From Lottia gigantea (Eukaryota > Mollusca > Gastropoda > Lottiidae), in contig NW_008707617.1 of assembly GCF_000327385.1 (NCBI RefSeq), positions 186,001-250,000 of the forward strand: 64,000 bases of DNA. The letters run 5' to 3'. Each line of letters starts with the position of its first letter. Position 1 is the stretch's first letter. Under the pieces are notes generated by a model. That model did no database searches, was not told the DNA's origin, and saw only the letters and a program-made list of their open reading frames with translations. Below, piece by piece: positions 1 to 12,510 of this stretch. The position numbers were made by a program, and so were the translations under genes.

Positions 1-2737
1 TTTATCATGTATAGAAATACATAATCACTTTGAAAGTCTTTAGTCTGTTGAAAGGAATTGGTCACTTTTAGCTTCAAATCAGAATGACAGTACAAGAATT
101 TCAATGTCTAAACAACTTTGGAAATACATCTTATTTATTTGAAAAAGCACATAACAGACAACTTTCCCAAATTTTGACCTACTTTATAATTTTAAGTTAT
201 CTAACTGCATTAACATGTAGTGTATCAATTATGGAGGCATTAAAGCCCAATTTGTTCTGGGTTTCTTTCTTCATTCCCTGGTCCTACTTCTAATACTTTG
301 AGATCTAAAATGATGGATTTTGGTCAAATATCATATGATTTATTGGACATAAGCTTATGGTGCTGACAAGTGCTTCAGATATGTTTACCATCAGAAAGGT
401 ACTTTCTGTGTGCTCAAATTCTGCCCAATTGTGGAAAATTCTATGACCTCAGAAGTCACTATCGAATTATTACTAATAGAATTTATAGGGAAAAAAATGG
501 CATTTCTTTAATAACAAGATAACTTTTCGCTTCCTCATTGTTCAACTGTCCAAAAGACCGTTTAGAAGGTATGTAAATATTTCCAATCATGCCATAACAA
601 TTAAGAGGTCAAGGACAATCATGTACAAGAAAAACTACGCTACATGACTCTATACATTATAAAGTGACAGTGTCCGTTTAACCAATATGGGGCTCTATTG
701 ATTTTGTATAATCACTTGTTATTCATTTTTCAATCTCGGACATAATCTACTTTACATTGAATTTAGACCCATAATTTCATAGGACACGTCACTGAGATAT
801 TACAGAGAAAAATCAATCGTGCTTTGTCAAAATAAGTCGTATCTAATCAATGCTTTTGTTGGTTGTGTCTTCAGTGAAAACCAACCATCCCATAAATCAT
901 ATACAATTTGACGCAAAATTAAACCTCTCACGATTGTGAAAAAATAAATAAATCTTTTTTCATTAACTTTTCCAACAATTTGGAATCATTATAAAAGCAA
1001 TAGAAATTTTTAGAGCCCATTTAGTTCCCGTGAAATATCGAAAAGCATGCATGTAATACTTTGAAATTAACAAAAGTTCTGTTCAATTGGATATTGATTC
1101 AAGCACTAAATGTTTTTACAGATTTCATTAAGTTTGTCATTTCAATAACTTTAATCGGCTTTTACTCGAGTCGTTTTAAAAACTTGTTATTGATTTTGGT
1201 TTCCAGTTTGAAAAAAGACTGGTTATTTTAAATGAATAGCCAACATTGGTTTTTAAAAGACCAGCATTAAAGAGAGTAAAAAATGTGAACGCGATTTGAA
1301 TATTGAAATTGAAATTACATGAAAATGATTTTACTATTAAGGAATAAAATGAGTCACGAAAACTCTTCAAATGATTAACCCCTTGACAACCAAATTCTCA
1401 AGTACTTAATTCAAATACATGCTTCATGTATTTATTTTTTGTAAGATTATTTCTGATGGCAATGCTCTACTTTAAATTGTCAGAAAAAATACATACTTGA
1501 AAACATTGCATATGAAAAAACAGGTAACAGAAAATAGCAATTCACATCATTATCATTTGTTTGAAGTCACAACAAGTAAGGTTGTGCATTTTAGAATTTC
1601 CTTCTTCTTAAGAAGAATTGGGCAGAAATGCACACTAAAAGACAAGAAAACTATTTTACAATCACTGCAATTTCTTTTGATGATAATAACAAAACCCAGA
1701 TTGACACATGTAGATGTGTGAGATGCATGCAGTCAATTATGAATTGTCAGGTAAAAAAAAGATAAAAACTTGGAGCATAAAATACCAGTTGACCAAGCCA
1801 CCCCACTACCACCCACCCTCAAAAATTAAATTTGCACTTCATCATAGTAGGAAACGAGCATTATCAGCTGTTACAAAAAAAATTGGCTTTAATGTATTTC
1901 AAATTAATTGGAGATTTTTTCAAAGCTGTTATTAAAGCTATTGCCTGAAGACTTTGATATTTTCACCTGCTGTTCGAGATCTTTTAGTCAGTCAATTACA
2001 CTTTAACATGTACAGGGAGAGAAAAATTACTTTGTTTTAGTTTGAAATATAAAAGAGAGTTGCAATGCATGTCATCTGCTTAAACCACTGAAAGTGACAG
2101 ATTTAAATTTGAAATGCAAGGGTTTCGATGAATTGATGGTTCGAACTTAGCATTCTATATTGTTTAACTTAATGGCAGAAAGTATTAAATACTGGTGTGC
2201 AGCTCCCATTGAAAATATATTATTATGCAATTGAAAACTTAAGAGAAGCAAATCAAAATGAAATGGAATGGAGTACACACATTGAGGTAAAAATAGACAA
2301 ATAGATGGATTATCAATATGCACATTATGAAGCACAAGCTGTTTATTGCAACTCAGTGTATACACAATTTGCCCATTTACTTGCATCACCAATAGGTATG
2401 AAATGGGTTGAAAAAACTTATAGTTGCACCTCAAAAATTGACAGACTTACACACAAATTTCTTAGGTTTGCAATAAAGACTTTAACTTGGAAAGTCTAAG
2501 GCAAAAGATTGTAAGTTGATTGGAAAATTGTATAGTATATATGAACGCAATGGCTATTTGCAACGTCACAATGTGTGATCTCTTTGGCTGCTAATGGTAA
2601 GGATAAGAAAAGACACAATAGGTGCGCTAGTTTTGGGTTTTTTAAGCATGAAGCCATTTTGATAGTCAAGAATGATATTAAGACACTTAGTTAGGGATGG
2701 CCATTTATGTACCATTGCAGTACGAGTAGCCATCGCA
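1..2737. other. AT-rich non-coding DNA, nothing recognised
   Basis: No exon with believable splice borders and no family match was found on either strand. It lies downstream of the last visible CAAP1 exon, so it is either intron 4 or 3' flank. The missing CAAP1 C-terminal exon was looked for here (a minus-strand helix rich in Leu/Glu/Arg/Ala) and not seen. Confidence 0.4.
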
Positions 2738-2926
2738 ATATATGAAAGTATATGTATGTATATGAAAGTATATGTATATGAAAGTATATGTATGTATATG
2801 AAAGTATATGTATATGAAAGTATATGTATGTATATGAAAGTATATGTATGTATATGAAAGTATATGTATATGAAAGTATATGTATGTATATGAAAGTATA
2901 TGTATATGAAAGTGTATGTATGTATA
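2738..2926. repeat. Short tandem repeat, TATATGAAAG / TATATGTATG units
   Basis: About 190 bp of alternating 20-bp and 14-bp units built from TATATGAAAG and TATATG(TATG). The shorter unit lacks one TATATG block, giving a regular long-short pattern. It ends in a diverged copy (GTGTATGTATG). Confidence 0.9.
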
Positions 2927-5284
2927 CCAGGATACTAAAAATATAATATTTGAGTTTTGGATTCCTTTAAAATAAAAATTTTATTGATTAGTTCTCAGAC
3001 ATATTTATATTTATTTCATTAGTCAAATTATCAGTCACGCAATGAAGTCACCTGATCAATTTACTTTGAGCTTTTTAATTTGATATTTATAATAAGTGTA
3101 TAATTCAAATGCATAGTACAAATACAGACTGACTAATAAATACTTCTTTTTGATATTCAAGTTATCAAATGAACATTAGTAGCTAGTCACATTGACACAT
3201 GCACGTATTCTCTTTGGATAAAGGCACGCACATCAGCGTGCCAATTACTCGAGTCTTCGAGAACTAGCTTGAAAAGTGTGCGAAGAATGCAACGTCATAG
3301 AGATAATTTTGAAATGTTTATAAAATTGGTATACTTAAGAAGTTGCTTGTTACTTGTATATTCCAGCCGTGAACACAGCGCAAAATAAGCGCAAATACTG
3401 TCAATGAGTAAAGTACTAACAAGCATGAACTGTTTGCAAGAAATACTAAGCCGATGTGTATACAGTAAGTGCCATTGAGTGTCAATGCAGCCATTGGTAG
3501 TATATAAGGTAATTCAGAGCCTTTCAGTGCACTGACAGCTCGCAAACGCTCTGCTGAAACTATCTAAGGGCCTTTGGCATAGGTTTAGTGGAATTGCAAA
3601 AACCGCAGTGAAAATTTGAATTCAGCCAATCAATGCCATCAGTGTCACCACTACAAATAAAAAGTTAAAAAAAACTCTTTACAATCCCTTTAACCTCGAA
3701 ATCTTTGTACTATTTCTTTCCTGTAGACTGAGTTTCCTGAATTTTTTAACAGGACAGCTGTGAAAGATAAGCTCTTATCGAACTGACAAGTGTTGTAAGA
3801 AGAGTTAGCATACACTTACACCCTAGAAACACCTGTCATATCATCAACAATCACTCCATCCATCAATCCATCACTTTGGGATGGACCGCTTTTTAGGCGC
3901 AGTCTTTTTACGTCTTAAACAAAGTATTTTTTCTTCGGTATAGTATTTAGTGTGTGTGTGGGAAAAGAACAAATTTGACATAGTAAACTTTGAAGATATC
4001 CATCCTTTTTAAAAAAAAACATTTTTTTCTTAATTTTGTAACATGCCTGTATGTAGTTAATTTTCGAAGTCTGAGTGACACATGTATCAAGTAACTTAAA
4101 AAACATGTTAGTCCAAGACATGACAAAAAGAAAACAAATTACTTAAAAAGTGAAAAGGATTTATAATTTAAGGTTCAAAGGCTGAAATGTCTGGCCAAGA
4201 AGAAAAACAAATCAGAAATATGTTAATTTACGCAGTTGATTTTTGACATGTATGTTAACAAAGAAGTATTTAAGACAATATGTCATTGTCAGGCCAAACT
4301 TAATCTCTAAAAAAATAAACAATCCCCATTTCAAAATTTGACAGATTGTGGTTGAACATGATTTTGAAAATAATCGCAGCCAGTTTAAAAGGAAACTTAA
4401 GAAATTTGAACTGGCTGTTTTTGCGACATTGGAGGATTAAATTTCAAATTAAGCGATGCAATAGAATGTTAGCAGAAAAGTGGTTTTGTCAAACTGACAT
4501 AATTGGAAACCTTAATCTGACAACATGTCATTAAATAGTCAGTGCTCTTGTTACTTGTATCAGATATCCCCCTTCACTGTTTTTATCCCCCTTCCCCCTC
4601 ATTAAGCAATCATTCATCTTATGTCTGCTTTCTAAAGAACTTATCATATCTTGACATATTTTTCTTAATAATTCTCTTAAACAAAATGTCCAGCTAAACT
4701 GTATTGTTGTCATTACAAAGGTTGTAATTCACTGACGGTGAAAGCACATAAAAGGCCACTTTAGTCTATTTGAAGAAAAGACGGATTAAATGGCGACTTA
4801 CAATCCTAAAATGTCAACAAAAGATTACTAGAGGCAATAGAAAAGCTGAGAAAAGAATGGAGAAAAGATGAATATTCCTTCGTTAAGATCTTTTGAACTT
4901 TTTGACAAAGTGCTCATCTATTTTGATTTGCCTTGCGGGAGGTAAAATCTGAGTTGAAATTAGAATAGTATGACTTACACAAGATAAATACAGTCATTTT
5001 AAAACTATCTTTAATAATACTCTGACTCAACTATAGAAATTTTTATTGATTTGGGTTATTTTGTATGATATTCACTGTCAATATAACTAAATAAAAATTC
5101 CATTTCAATTTTTTCCCAGTCCAATTTATAAAACAAACAAAATATTAATAGGATTTTACAATGGGTTCAAAAACCTTTTGAATGCTCAGTTTGTGATATA
5201 ATTCAGGATAAGTATAGCAGGATATCAGAAGATATGTTTAAGTTTTGTTCATCAGAAAACTCCATATTTCCATTCCAAAGTCTG
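2927..5284. other. AT-rich non-coding DNA with one GC-richer hairpin cluster
   Basis: No gene is seen. The only distinct structure is the nested inverted-repeat cluster at 3181-3269, listed separately. Open frames here are short and have no family resemblance. Confidence 0.4.
3181..3269. other. Nested hairpin cluster
   Basis: The outer arms AGCTAGT (3181-3187) and ACTAGCT (3263-3269) are complementary. Inside lie two perfect hairpins: GGCACGC / GCGTGCC (3223-3229 with 3236-3242, 6-nt loop) and CTCGA / TCGAG (3248-3252 with 3257-3261, 4-nt loop). The stems are much more GC-rich than their surroundings. This may be a structured RNA or a fossil of a small mobile element; there is no family match. 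Confidence 0.4.
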
Positions 5285-5775
5285 CAGGGAGCATAATCAG
5301 GAATAGTTCATCAGGATTTACAGGAGCCACAAATCAATGTTAGGAAATCGTAATGGTTCATCTGGAATTACAGGAACCCCAGATCTATGTTAGGAAATCA
5401 TAATGGTTCATCTGGAATTTCTGGAATTTCAGGAACCCCAGATCTATGTTAGGAAATTGTAATGGTTCATCTGGAATTACATGCACCCCAGATCTAAGTT
5501 AGGAAATTGTAATGGTTCATCTGGAATAACAGGAACCTCAGATCCAAGTTAGGAAATTGTAATGGTTCATCTGGAATTACATGACCCCAGATCTATGTTA
5601 GGAAATTATTATGGTTCATCTGGAATTACAGGAACCCCAGATCTAAGTTAGGAAATTGTTACGGTTCATCTGGAATTTCTGGAATTTCAGGAACCCCAGA
5701 TCTATGTTAGGAAATTGTAATGGTTCATCTGGAAATACAGGACCCCCAGATCTATGTTAGAAAATTGTAATGGTG
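5285..5775. repeat. 50-bp minisatellite, about 9 units
   Basis: The core TAATGGTTCATCTGGAATTA recurs at 5351, 5401, 5460, 5510, 5560, 5609, 5659 and 5718. Spacing is about 50, or about 60 where a 10-bp piece (GGAATTTCT) is duplicated inside the unit. Most units also carry CCCCAGATCTATGTTAGG. The first unit at about 5290 is diverged. Confidence 0.9.
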
Positions 5776-8700
5776 CAATTCTAATTTTTTTCCAGATAAT
5801 GACTAGAGCAAACTAAATTCCTTTCAAACACTAATGCTATATTTTATTTTCTACATAGGTTATTCAAGCTATAAAACAAAATAATACTTCAGGTACTGTA
5901 GAACAAGATTCCCCACCCTGCATCTTTCAAAAGGACACAATAAAATATAGTCAAGAAACTGTTTAATATGTCAATAAAATATTATCAGAACCTATGGCAT
6001 ATTTTCTAATAAACCATGTTGAATATTTCAATTAAAATGAACACCAATAATGGAATTTTTAATCAAATGTATATAAGGCCATATAATTTTTCAATAATTA
6101 AAACTGTGTCTGTATAATTTTCAATGAATATAAATTAAAATAATGACTTAAATTTCATCATTCTAATAGGATATGAACCAACATTAAAAATATCCCCGCA
6201 ACAGCCGATGTTATCACATTATAAAATACCATATTCTAACAAACTCACTTCAATGCATACTGATTGTATAATTTATCAATAGGCTTACTATAGTATTAAA
6301 CCATCAAAACACTTGTTAAGAGTTATCCCCCTTATATTATAGGATTAACTCCCAGTGTGTCTGCTTTCTACTCTATCCACAGGTATCCTATCTGTATGTA
6401 ATCATACACAATGGTCACTTAAGACCATGACTGAGTTGCTGTATAATTTGCTTGAAATTGACTTCTACAAGTGACAGGGTGACAAAGGTTGATGTTGTAT
6501 CAAGAAGTTAAAGAATACTATTTGTTATTATATTAAATGGGATGTAAATGTCTTATTATTTGTATTCCCTTTGAATAACAGATATACATATCACTCTTTG
6601 TATTAAACATTTGACTTCTAGTTCTTCTACAATTTAACAAAATGTTAAGCTGCAGTTTTGAAGTTTAGGTCAAATTTCTAAAAGAAAATTCTATCTAAGA
6701 TGCCTTAACTTTATCACAAAGAAATAACCTGACAGTGCAAGTGCGTGTCCAAGATATCCAGTTGAGAAAATTTCAAATCGGCAATCCTGGTCAGTTTTTA
6801 TCAAGCTAGGCAAAAATCAAACAGGGTTTTTTAGCAATTAAACTAACTAGCCTTTGATAATAAAAGTTCAAATAAAAACTAATTGACAAGCTGTACAGAT
6901 CGATCAATTTTCCCCTCTAATAAAACATTGAAAACTGACATTATAATAAGTTTTAAGATGAAATTTGAGATTATTAATTTGTCCAAACTTATTATCTTTT
7001 GTCTATTAAATCAAAATCTTCATTTCCTAGTCATTATTAATCTGGGCTCATTATTCAGAAACTGAACACTCCTCCAAGACAGGAGAATCTTTCCAAAATA
7101 AATTGTGTGGCGGCAGTAAATAAAACTTCCAAATAAATAATGGATTTTCTAAACAAAACTGAAAAAAGATCTCTTTATGGAGTCTTTGAAAATTGTTGCT
7201 CAAATTTTAACCAGAATAATGCTTCCACATTGGTCAATGTTTTGTAAAAGAAAATGTTGATATTAAACAATTTTGTTTGATTTTTTCAATGTTAGATATA
7301 GTCTCAACCAGTTTTGCAGCCAGCTCAACTCTGAAAAGCTACAAAGTCACACTTAGGCTCCGCTTTTATGAGTTACATACTTTTAATTATTCGTGTTCTT
7401 GTGCAATCAGTGTGTCCTGGAATTATTTGGAAAACTGGGAGTACCTACAGGCTAGAAAGTGCACTTACTCTGCATTATGTCAGAAAGCTGAAAGTCTGGT
7501 TATAATAGCTGAGAAGCCAATTTTATCAAAATCTACCATTTTATACAAATCTGTAAATGTCAGAGCAAGACAGAACGGACAAACATGAGGGTTGACAATT
7601 TTAAAAGCCATGCTAGGACTAAGGCATTCATGACCAGTGGCTCTTTTAACAGTTTATCACGAAAGTGAACTTTGCTACTGATAAAAAATAGTTAGAAATA
7701 TATATGGTTTGTTTGTCAAATTCAAATAAGAATAACCCCTTACAGCTAGCAGCTTAATATAAGAACGTTGACCAAGACCAAAAACAGAACTTGTAAGTAT
7801 GATAGAAAGTGTTTGTGTTACTATTTCTTCTGACATTTTCCAAGCATCCCACATACTGGACTGAACAACATAAATTGCTAACAGGTATAAGCATGTCATT
7901 AAACTTCCTGCAGCCTACTTGGTCCACTGTCAAGTTATATTTTATTTCATGTCATCGCCTAAAACCATCTTCAACATACATTCAAACTATCCGTATAGAA
8001 ACGTCAAACTACGTAAACTAAATAAAATGTTCAAATTCACTTTTGAATATATTTATGATTTAAATATACAATTAAATAAAATTGATATGTATCGCAATTA
8101 TCATATATTTGTGTGTATTATATGTGTATGATGTTATTTTTTTTCAGCTAAACTGGGTTTACACATTATGTGCTAACATTTGTTGATAGACATACCAGTA
8201 TTTTTGAAAAGGGTCATCTCAAGATTTACATAGAATTCAATAACCCGAACGTGCAAATGAATTAAATCCAGCTTCCTTGCAATTTTCAATTTTTTTTCAA
8301 ATAACTCCAGAATATTTGAGAAGACTTCTATCCGAAACACTCTTTCATTTGAAACAAAAATGACAAAATTTAACTAACAGTAATCTAAGAGAGTGGCGAA
8401 GCAAATTGTCTGCAGAAAGAGAAAGCATACATAATCCCAAGATAGCACCAAACTCATCCGCTGGACATATATCAGCTACTTCTTCCAAGGCTCTGGTTGG
8501 CATTTGCATGCAAAAAATGATATTAAGGAATCATTTCTAGCATAGAGTCTTGACCAATCGAGTTAATACCCACTAATTAGAATAAGATCCAGATCTAAGA
8601 CCAATCAGAAAGATCTAAAGATAAGGAGATCAAACTTGAATTAAAATTTCTACAAGAAGAATGGTTTAAAATGTGAACAAAAGGAATATAATTTGTTAAA

Positions 8701-9164
8701 TTGAAGAAATGTCGATAGATGACGAGGCAGGCTGAGTTATTTTAACCACATGAAAAGCTGGAATAATGTATTTTTGTTTTGTCTTTCTTGGATTTTCTAA
8801 TTTAATCATTTCACCAGACGTTTTATTCGCAAAATACAGACACATTTGGACATTGAATGACAGTTCACTATAGAAGTAGGAGACATTAAGTTGGCTCCTT
8901 TTTTAATTTATGAAAACTTGAGAGTCATAGAAATACATATTGTAGTCTAGTCCATTTACATAGATAGTAGGTAACCAATATCCTTAACTAATCTTATCTT
9001 TCACATTGAAGATCACCCAATTTGCCACCATATTAAAGATGACATTGTATGGTTACTATATTGAATAAATTACTGTCGAATCCAGAAATCAATCTGCTGT
9101 TAGATTTGAAGTTTTATGCTAATATCTCAAAGTCAAAGGTATTAAGAATAGCCTATTTCAATTT
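5776..9164. other. AT-rich non-coding DNA, nothing recognised
   Basis: No supported exon. The longest open frame (7277-7588, plus, 103 codons) lacks family similarity and splice context and is treated as chance. AT-rich, few CpGs, no tandem array. Confidence 0.4.
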
Positions 9165-9660
9165 TATATTTTTGAAGAAGGACATATCTTAATGTTTAGT
9201 CTTTGTACAACAGGATTCATCAAGAATAAAAGTTTTGAAGAACGGCATATCTCAATCTTGAGTTTTTCTTTTTTTTTTACATTATTGTCCTGTTGTATAA
9301 CGTTTTGGCTAATGGCCTTCTTCAGAAACGCTTGAGAAGGTTTGTAAATATTTTGAAAAGCATTTGAAAAATGGCTAATCATTAGTTCGAAAAAGAACCT
9401 ATTCAAGATTGAAGATTGTTAAGAACAGCAGATTCCTTTTGAAAATGGCTTACTAAATTTTTGATGAAATATCTCAAGATAAAAAGCCTTTGAGGAAAGG
9501 CATATCGAACTATTGAAAGTCTTAGAGAACTACATATCCCAAGTTTGAAGATTTAGGAAAACGTCATATCTCTAGTTAGAAAGTTTTTGAAGAACAGCAT
9601 ATGTCAATATTAAAGGTCAGAAGGTTTACAGGAATGTCATATCTCTAGCTTGTAGTTTTA
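9165..9660. repeat. Degenerate repeats of a 'GAAGAACGGCATATCTC' motif
   Basis: About eight diverged blocks follow the pattern (T)TTGAAGAAnGnCATATCTCAA, for example near 9173, 9234, 9490, 9525, 9560, 9590 and 9630. Spacing is irregular, about 30-65 bp. This is an old decayed array directly beside the younger 32-bp array at 9678. Confidence 0.55.
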
Positions 9661-9677
9661 AAACATAACTTTGTTCA

Positions 9678-9870
9678 TTTCCTCTAAGATCTTGCCAGAA
9701 TTCAGATAATTTCCTCTACGATCATGCCAGAATTCAGATAGTTTCCTCTAAGATCATGCCAGAATTCAGATAGTTTTCTCTAAGATCTTGCCAGAATTCA
9801 GATAGTTTCCTCTAAGATCTTGCCAGAATTCAGATAGTTTCCTCTAAGATCTTGCCAGAATTCAAGAATG
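9678..9870. repeat. 32-bp minisatellite, about 6 units
   Basis: Units starting TTTCCTCTAAGATCTTGCC and carrying AGAATTCAGATA repeat at 9678, 9710, 9742 and onward with an exact 32-bp period. Differences between units are single bases (CTTGCC/CATGCC), so the array is fairly young. Confidence 0.92.
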
Positions 9871-11739
9871 TTTCTCTACACTACAGAAGATTTTTTCAAT
9901 ACTTCAATTCTTCAATTCAAAATACCATGGAAAATCTGAACACAAAAGTTTTATCTAAAAGTGAATTCAACAATAATATTATCTTTAAATCAATAAATAC
10001 TCTACTTTTCAACTAAAATAACTATTGTTTTAACAAAAAAAACTCCATATGGCTAATATAGCATTAAAATTTTAACTGATGAAAATAAGATAATAAAAAC
10101 ACTGCATTGTTAATGCACTAAATAATTTCAAAGAGAAAACTACTATAAAGTATTGATTTTTAGTACTATCTGACCATAAATCATTAGTAATAGTACTGAT
10201 TAAGTTACTAACATTCAAATATTGATCCAGATACAAAATGACTTTAAAGGGATTCATTCATTTGATTACAATTTAGAGTATCCATTACAAAAACCATTCT
10301 GCAACTGAGCTTGTCATCTAGGCATTGCTGTGTAAAAGTCCTATTTTGTATATCCTGTATGTTGTCAACAAAACAAAATCTGTTGTGTTTTGTATTGTTT
10401 TCACTGAGTTCAATTTAAAACATTGAATTTTGCTGTGAAAGAGTTCAGTGTCATTTAACCCTTGACAACCAGGCGACTGAGTCACTTTAAACACAATGTC
10501 CAGATGGGACTTGTGATCATGGGCATTGAAGCATTCCGTTATAGCTACATGCTTCATTATGTCTTTTGATTCGGACCAACCTTAACTTGTTCAAATATTC
10601 ATGATAGCAAGTCATTTGTGTTTTAATTGAAGGCAAATTCAAAGATTAAAATTTACTGAGTTCACTAAGTTGACAATGGAAAAAATTGGTAGAATATTGA
10701 ATTTACTAGTAAAATTTTTATCTTACTCAAGAGAATTGAGTTTAGTACCACATCAAACATCTTCATAGTAACCCAGTTACATTTTATTGCTTTTAAGTCT
10801 TCTGACTTATTAATCTTTGAAAAAAAAAACCAGCAATGCCAAGGATCTTGCCTTTTGCTTACTATCTCATACTATATGTATATGACACAGAAGTTAATAG
10901 AGGTGTCTCTAGGAGCAAGCACCTGTATTTTTTTAGCCCTTTACGAGAGAGGACATGTACAATTCTACAAGTATCCATTCAAAGATGAAAGGCAAGCGAT
11001 GCCTTGCAATGCTTAAGTTATTTAAGAATATGATAGCAGGGGAATAGCCTAGTTGAGCACCAAGCTAGAAAACTTTAGTAGCATTCGTTTGGTAATACAG
11101 CAGCATGCTCAGAAGCTCAAAGGCAACAACTCCAACAACAAAAACATTCAAATCATTTCTACTATTTCTTCAAAGTTATCAACCATGAGTTAAACAGCAT
11201 ATAAACAATTAGACTTATTAAAATAAAGTATGACATTTTGGCTACTAAATTGACCATTATATTGACCCTATGTGTTGTAGGGAAACACCTATAATTTAAA
11301 ACCAATAAGCCATATGGTTTGACTGAATTGTAGAGATTGAAAAGAAAGTTGGAAAACATCATGACACATGAATAACATTCTTAAAGTAAAAAAAATTGAC
11401 TTGAAATCAATAAACAGGGGATTAAAAACATAGTGGACAAGACAAGGTAAACCATAAACAACTTTCAAATCAATGGATTAAAGGGTTTAGACAGTGAAAG
11501 ATTTCTTTCAAACATAATTCAATATTTGAGCTTGGTTAGTGCTTAATTGAGCTTTTGCACTCTAGATATATCAAAATTTGTCTTAAAAGGAAATGAAAGC
11601 CTAATTCTATCACCTTTTCTTCTGATGACTATTTGATCTAGTTTAGAAACTTTTTTCATAGCTTTCTCTTATATGTTTATACAGATTGATATCCAGATAT
11701 AAAGCTCTACAGACCTGCTTAACTGACAAGGGAAAATGA
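9871..11739. other. AT-rich non-coding DNA, nothing recognised
   Basis: Low-complexity AT-rich sequence without supported exons. Weak similarity of 11390-11470 (AGGGGATTAAAAA) to the long-period repeats at 12.0-12.5 kb suggests an outlying diverged copy. Confidence 0.4.
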
Positions 11740-11955
11740 AATCAAATGAATGGAGTTTTTCGTCCTACTTTTCTGCACCATGTGGGCTAATGAAGATGGG
11801 CAACACCATGTAGGGTGTAGAGAGGGAAATTTTGCCAGGTCAGCGGCATAAGCCGGCCCTTTTTCGATTTCCAACTGCCAAGGGATCTTAAACGTGCAAA
11901 GCCTGTAGCACACAGGACCATGTTTGCAAGATAAAGCAACCTTGTGGACAATCAT
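11740..11955. repeat. GC-richer dispersed-repeat fragment (probable)
   Basis: About 215 bp stands out from its AT-rich flanks by composition (AAGCCGGCCC, CAACTGCCAAGGGATCTTAA, ACACAGGACC). The stretch 'GGGATCTTnnACGTGCA ... CACA(G/C)GGACC' resembles a sequence I recall as widespread in molluscan genomes. The minus strand is open for 78 codons (11719-11955), but the peptide is unrecognised. It is best read as a decayed transposon piece; the family is not determined. Confidence 0.4.
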
Positions 11956-12019
11956 TTATATTCATTTTCAAAACTGTATACAAATGTATATTCATTAATA
12001 AGATATGTCCTTCAAAATA

Positions 12020-12510
12020 CAAGATCTCAGGTCAAATTACATTGAAATAGACCATGACATGCTTTTAAAACGACATATCTTAATGGCTGAAATTGACCAG
12101 ATGACAAGCACTAACCTTCAGAAGAAAAACTTTATATGATAAATAAAACATGATCACAAATTTCATTAATTATTTTGAAATGAAACTTGAACAAACCCAT
12201 TACAAAATGTAAGTCATGACTTGTGGTCAACACAACTGACCATATGCCTTCTTGCAAGGATCTAAAATGTAAAGTTCATGTCCAAAAGAAGATAACATAA
12301 AAATTAAAAAAACCTAAACAAGGGGATTAAAAATGTCTGCAGTGACATGCATTCGAGCGGTCAACACCACTGACCATATGCCATGATCTTAAAACAAAAA
12401 CAAATTTCATGATGCATGATAAATGAAATTAACAAATTAAACAAAAGGATTGAAAAAATGGTTATCATGACATGCATTTCTAGTGGTCAAAACTGACCAT
12501 ATGGCATTGG
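12020..12510. repeat. Degenerate long-period (about 130 bp) repeat, 3-4 copies
   Basis: The block TGGTCAACACnACTGACCAT followed by ATGCC recurs at about 12222, 12358 and 12492. Each copy follows a CATGAC(A/T)TGCATT-like stretch, and the copies are joined by AAACAAGGGGATTAAAAA-type spacers. A more diverged copy seems to begin near 12040. The core is an imperfect palindrome (GGTCAAnACTGACC). Confidence 0.55.

Noticed and set aside
7277-7588. Plus-strand 103-codon frame
   Set aside because: No family similarity, composition like flanks; chance frame.
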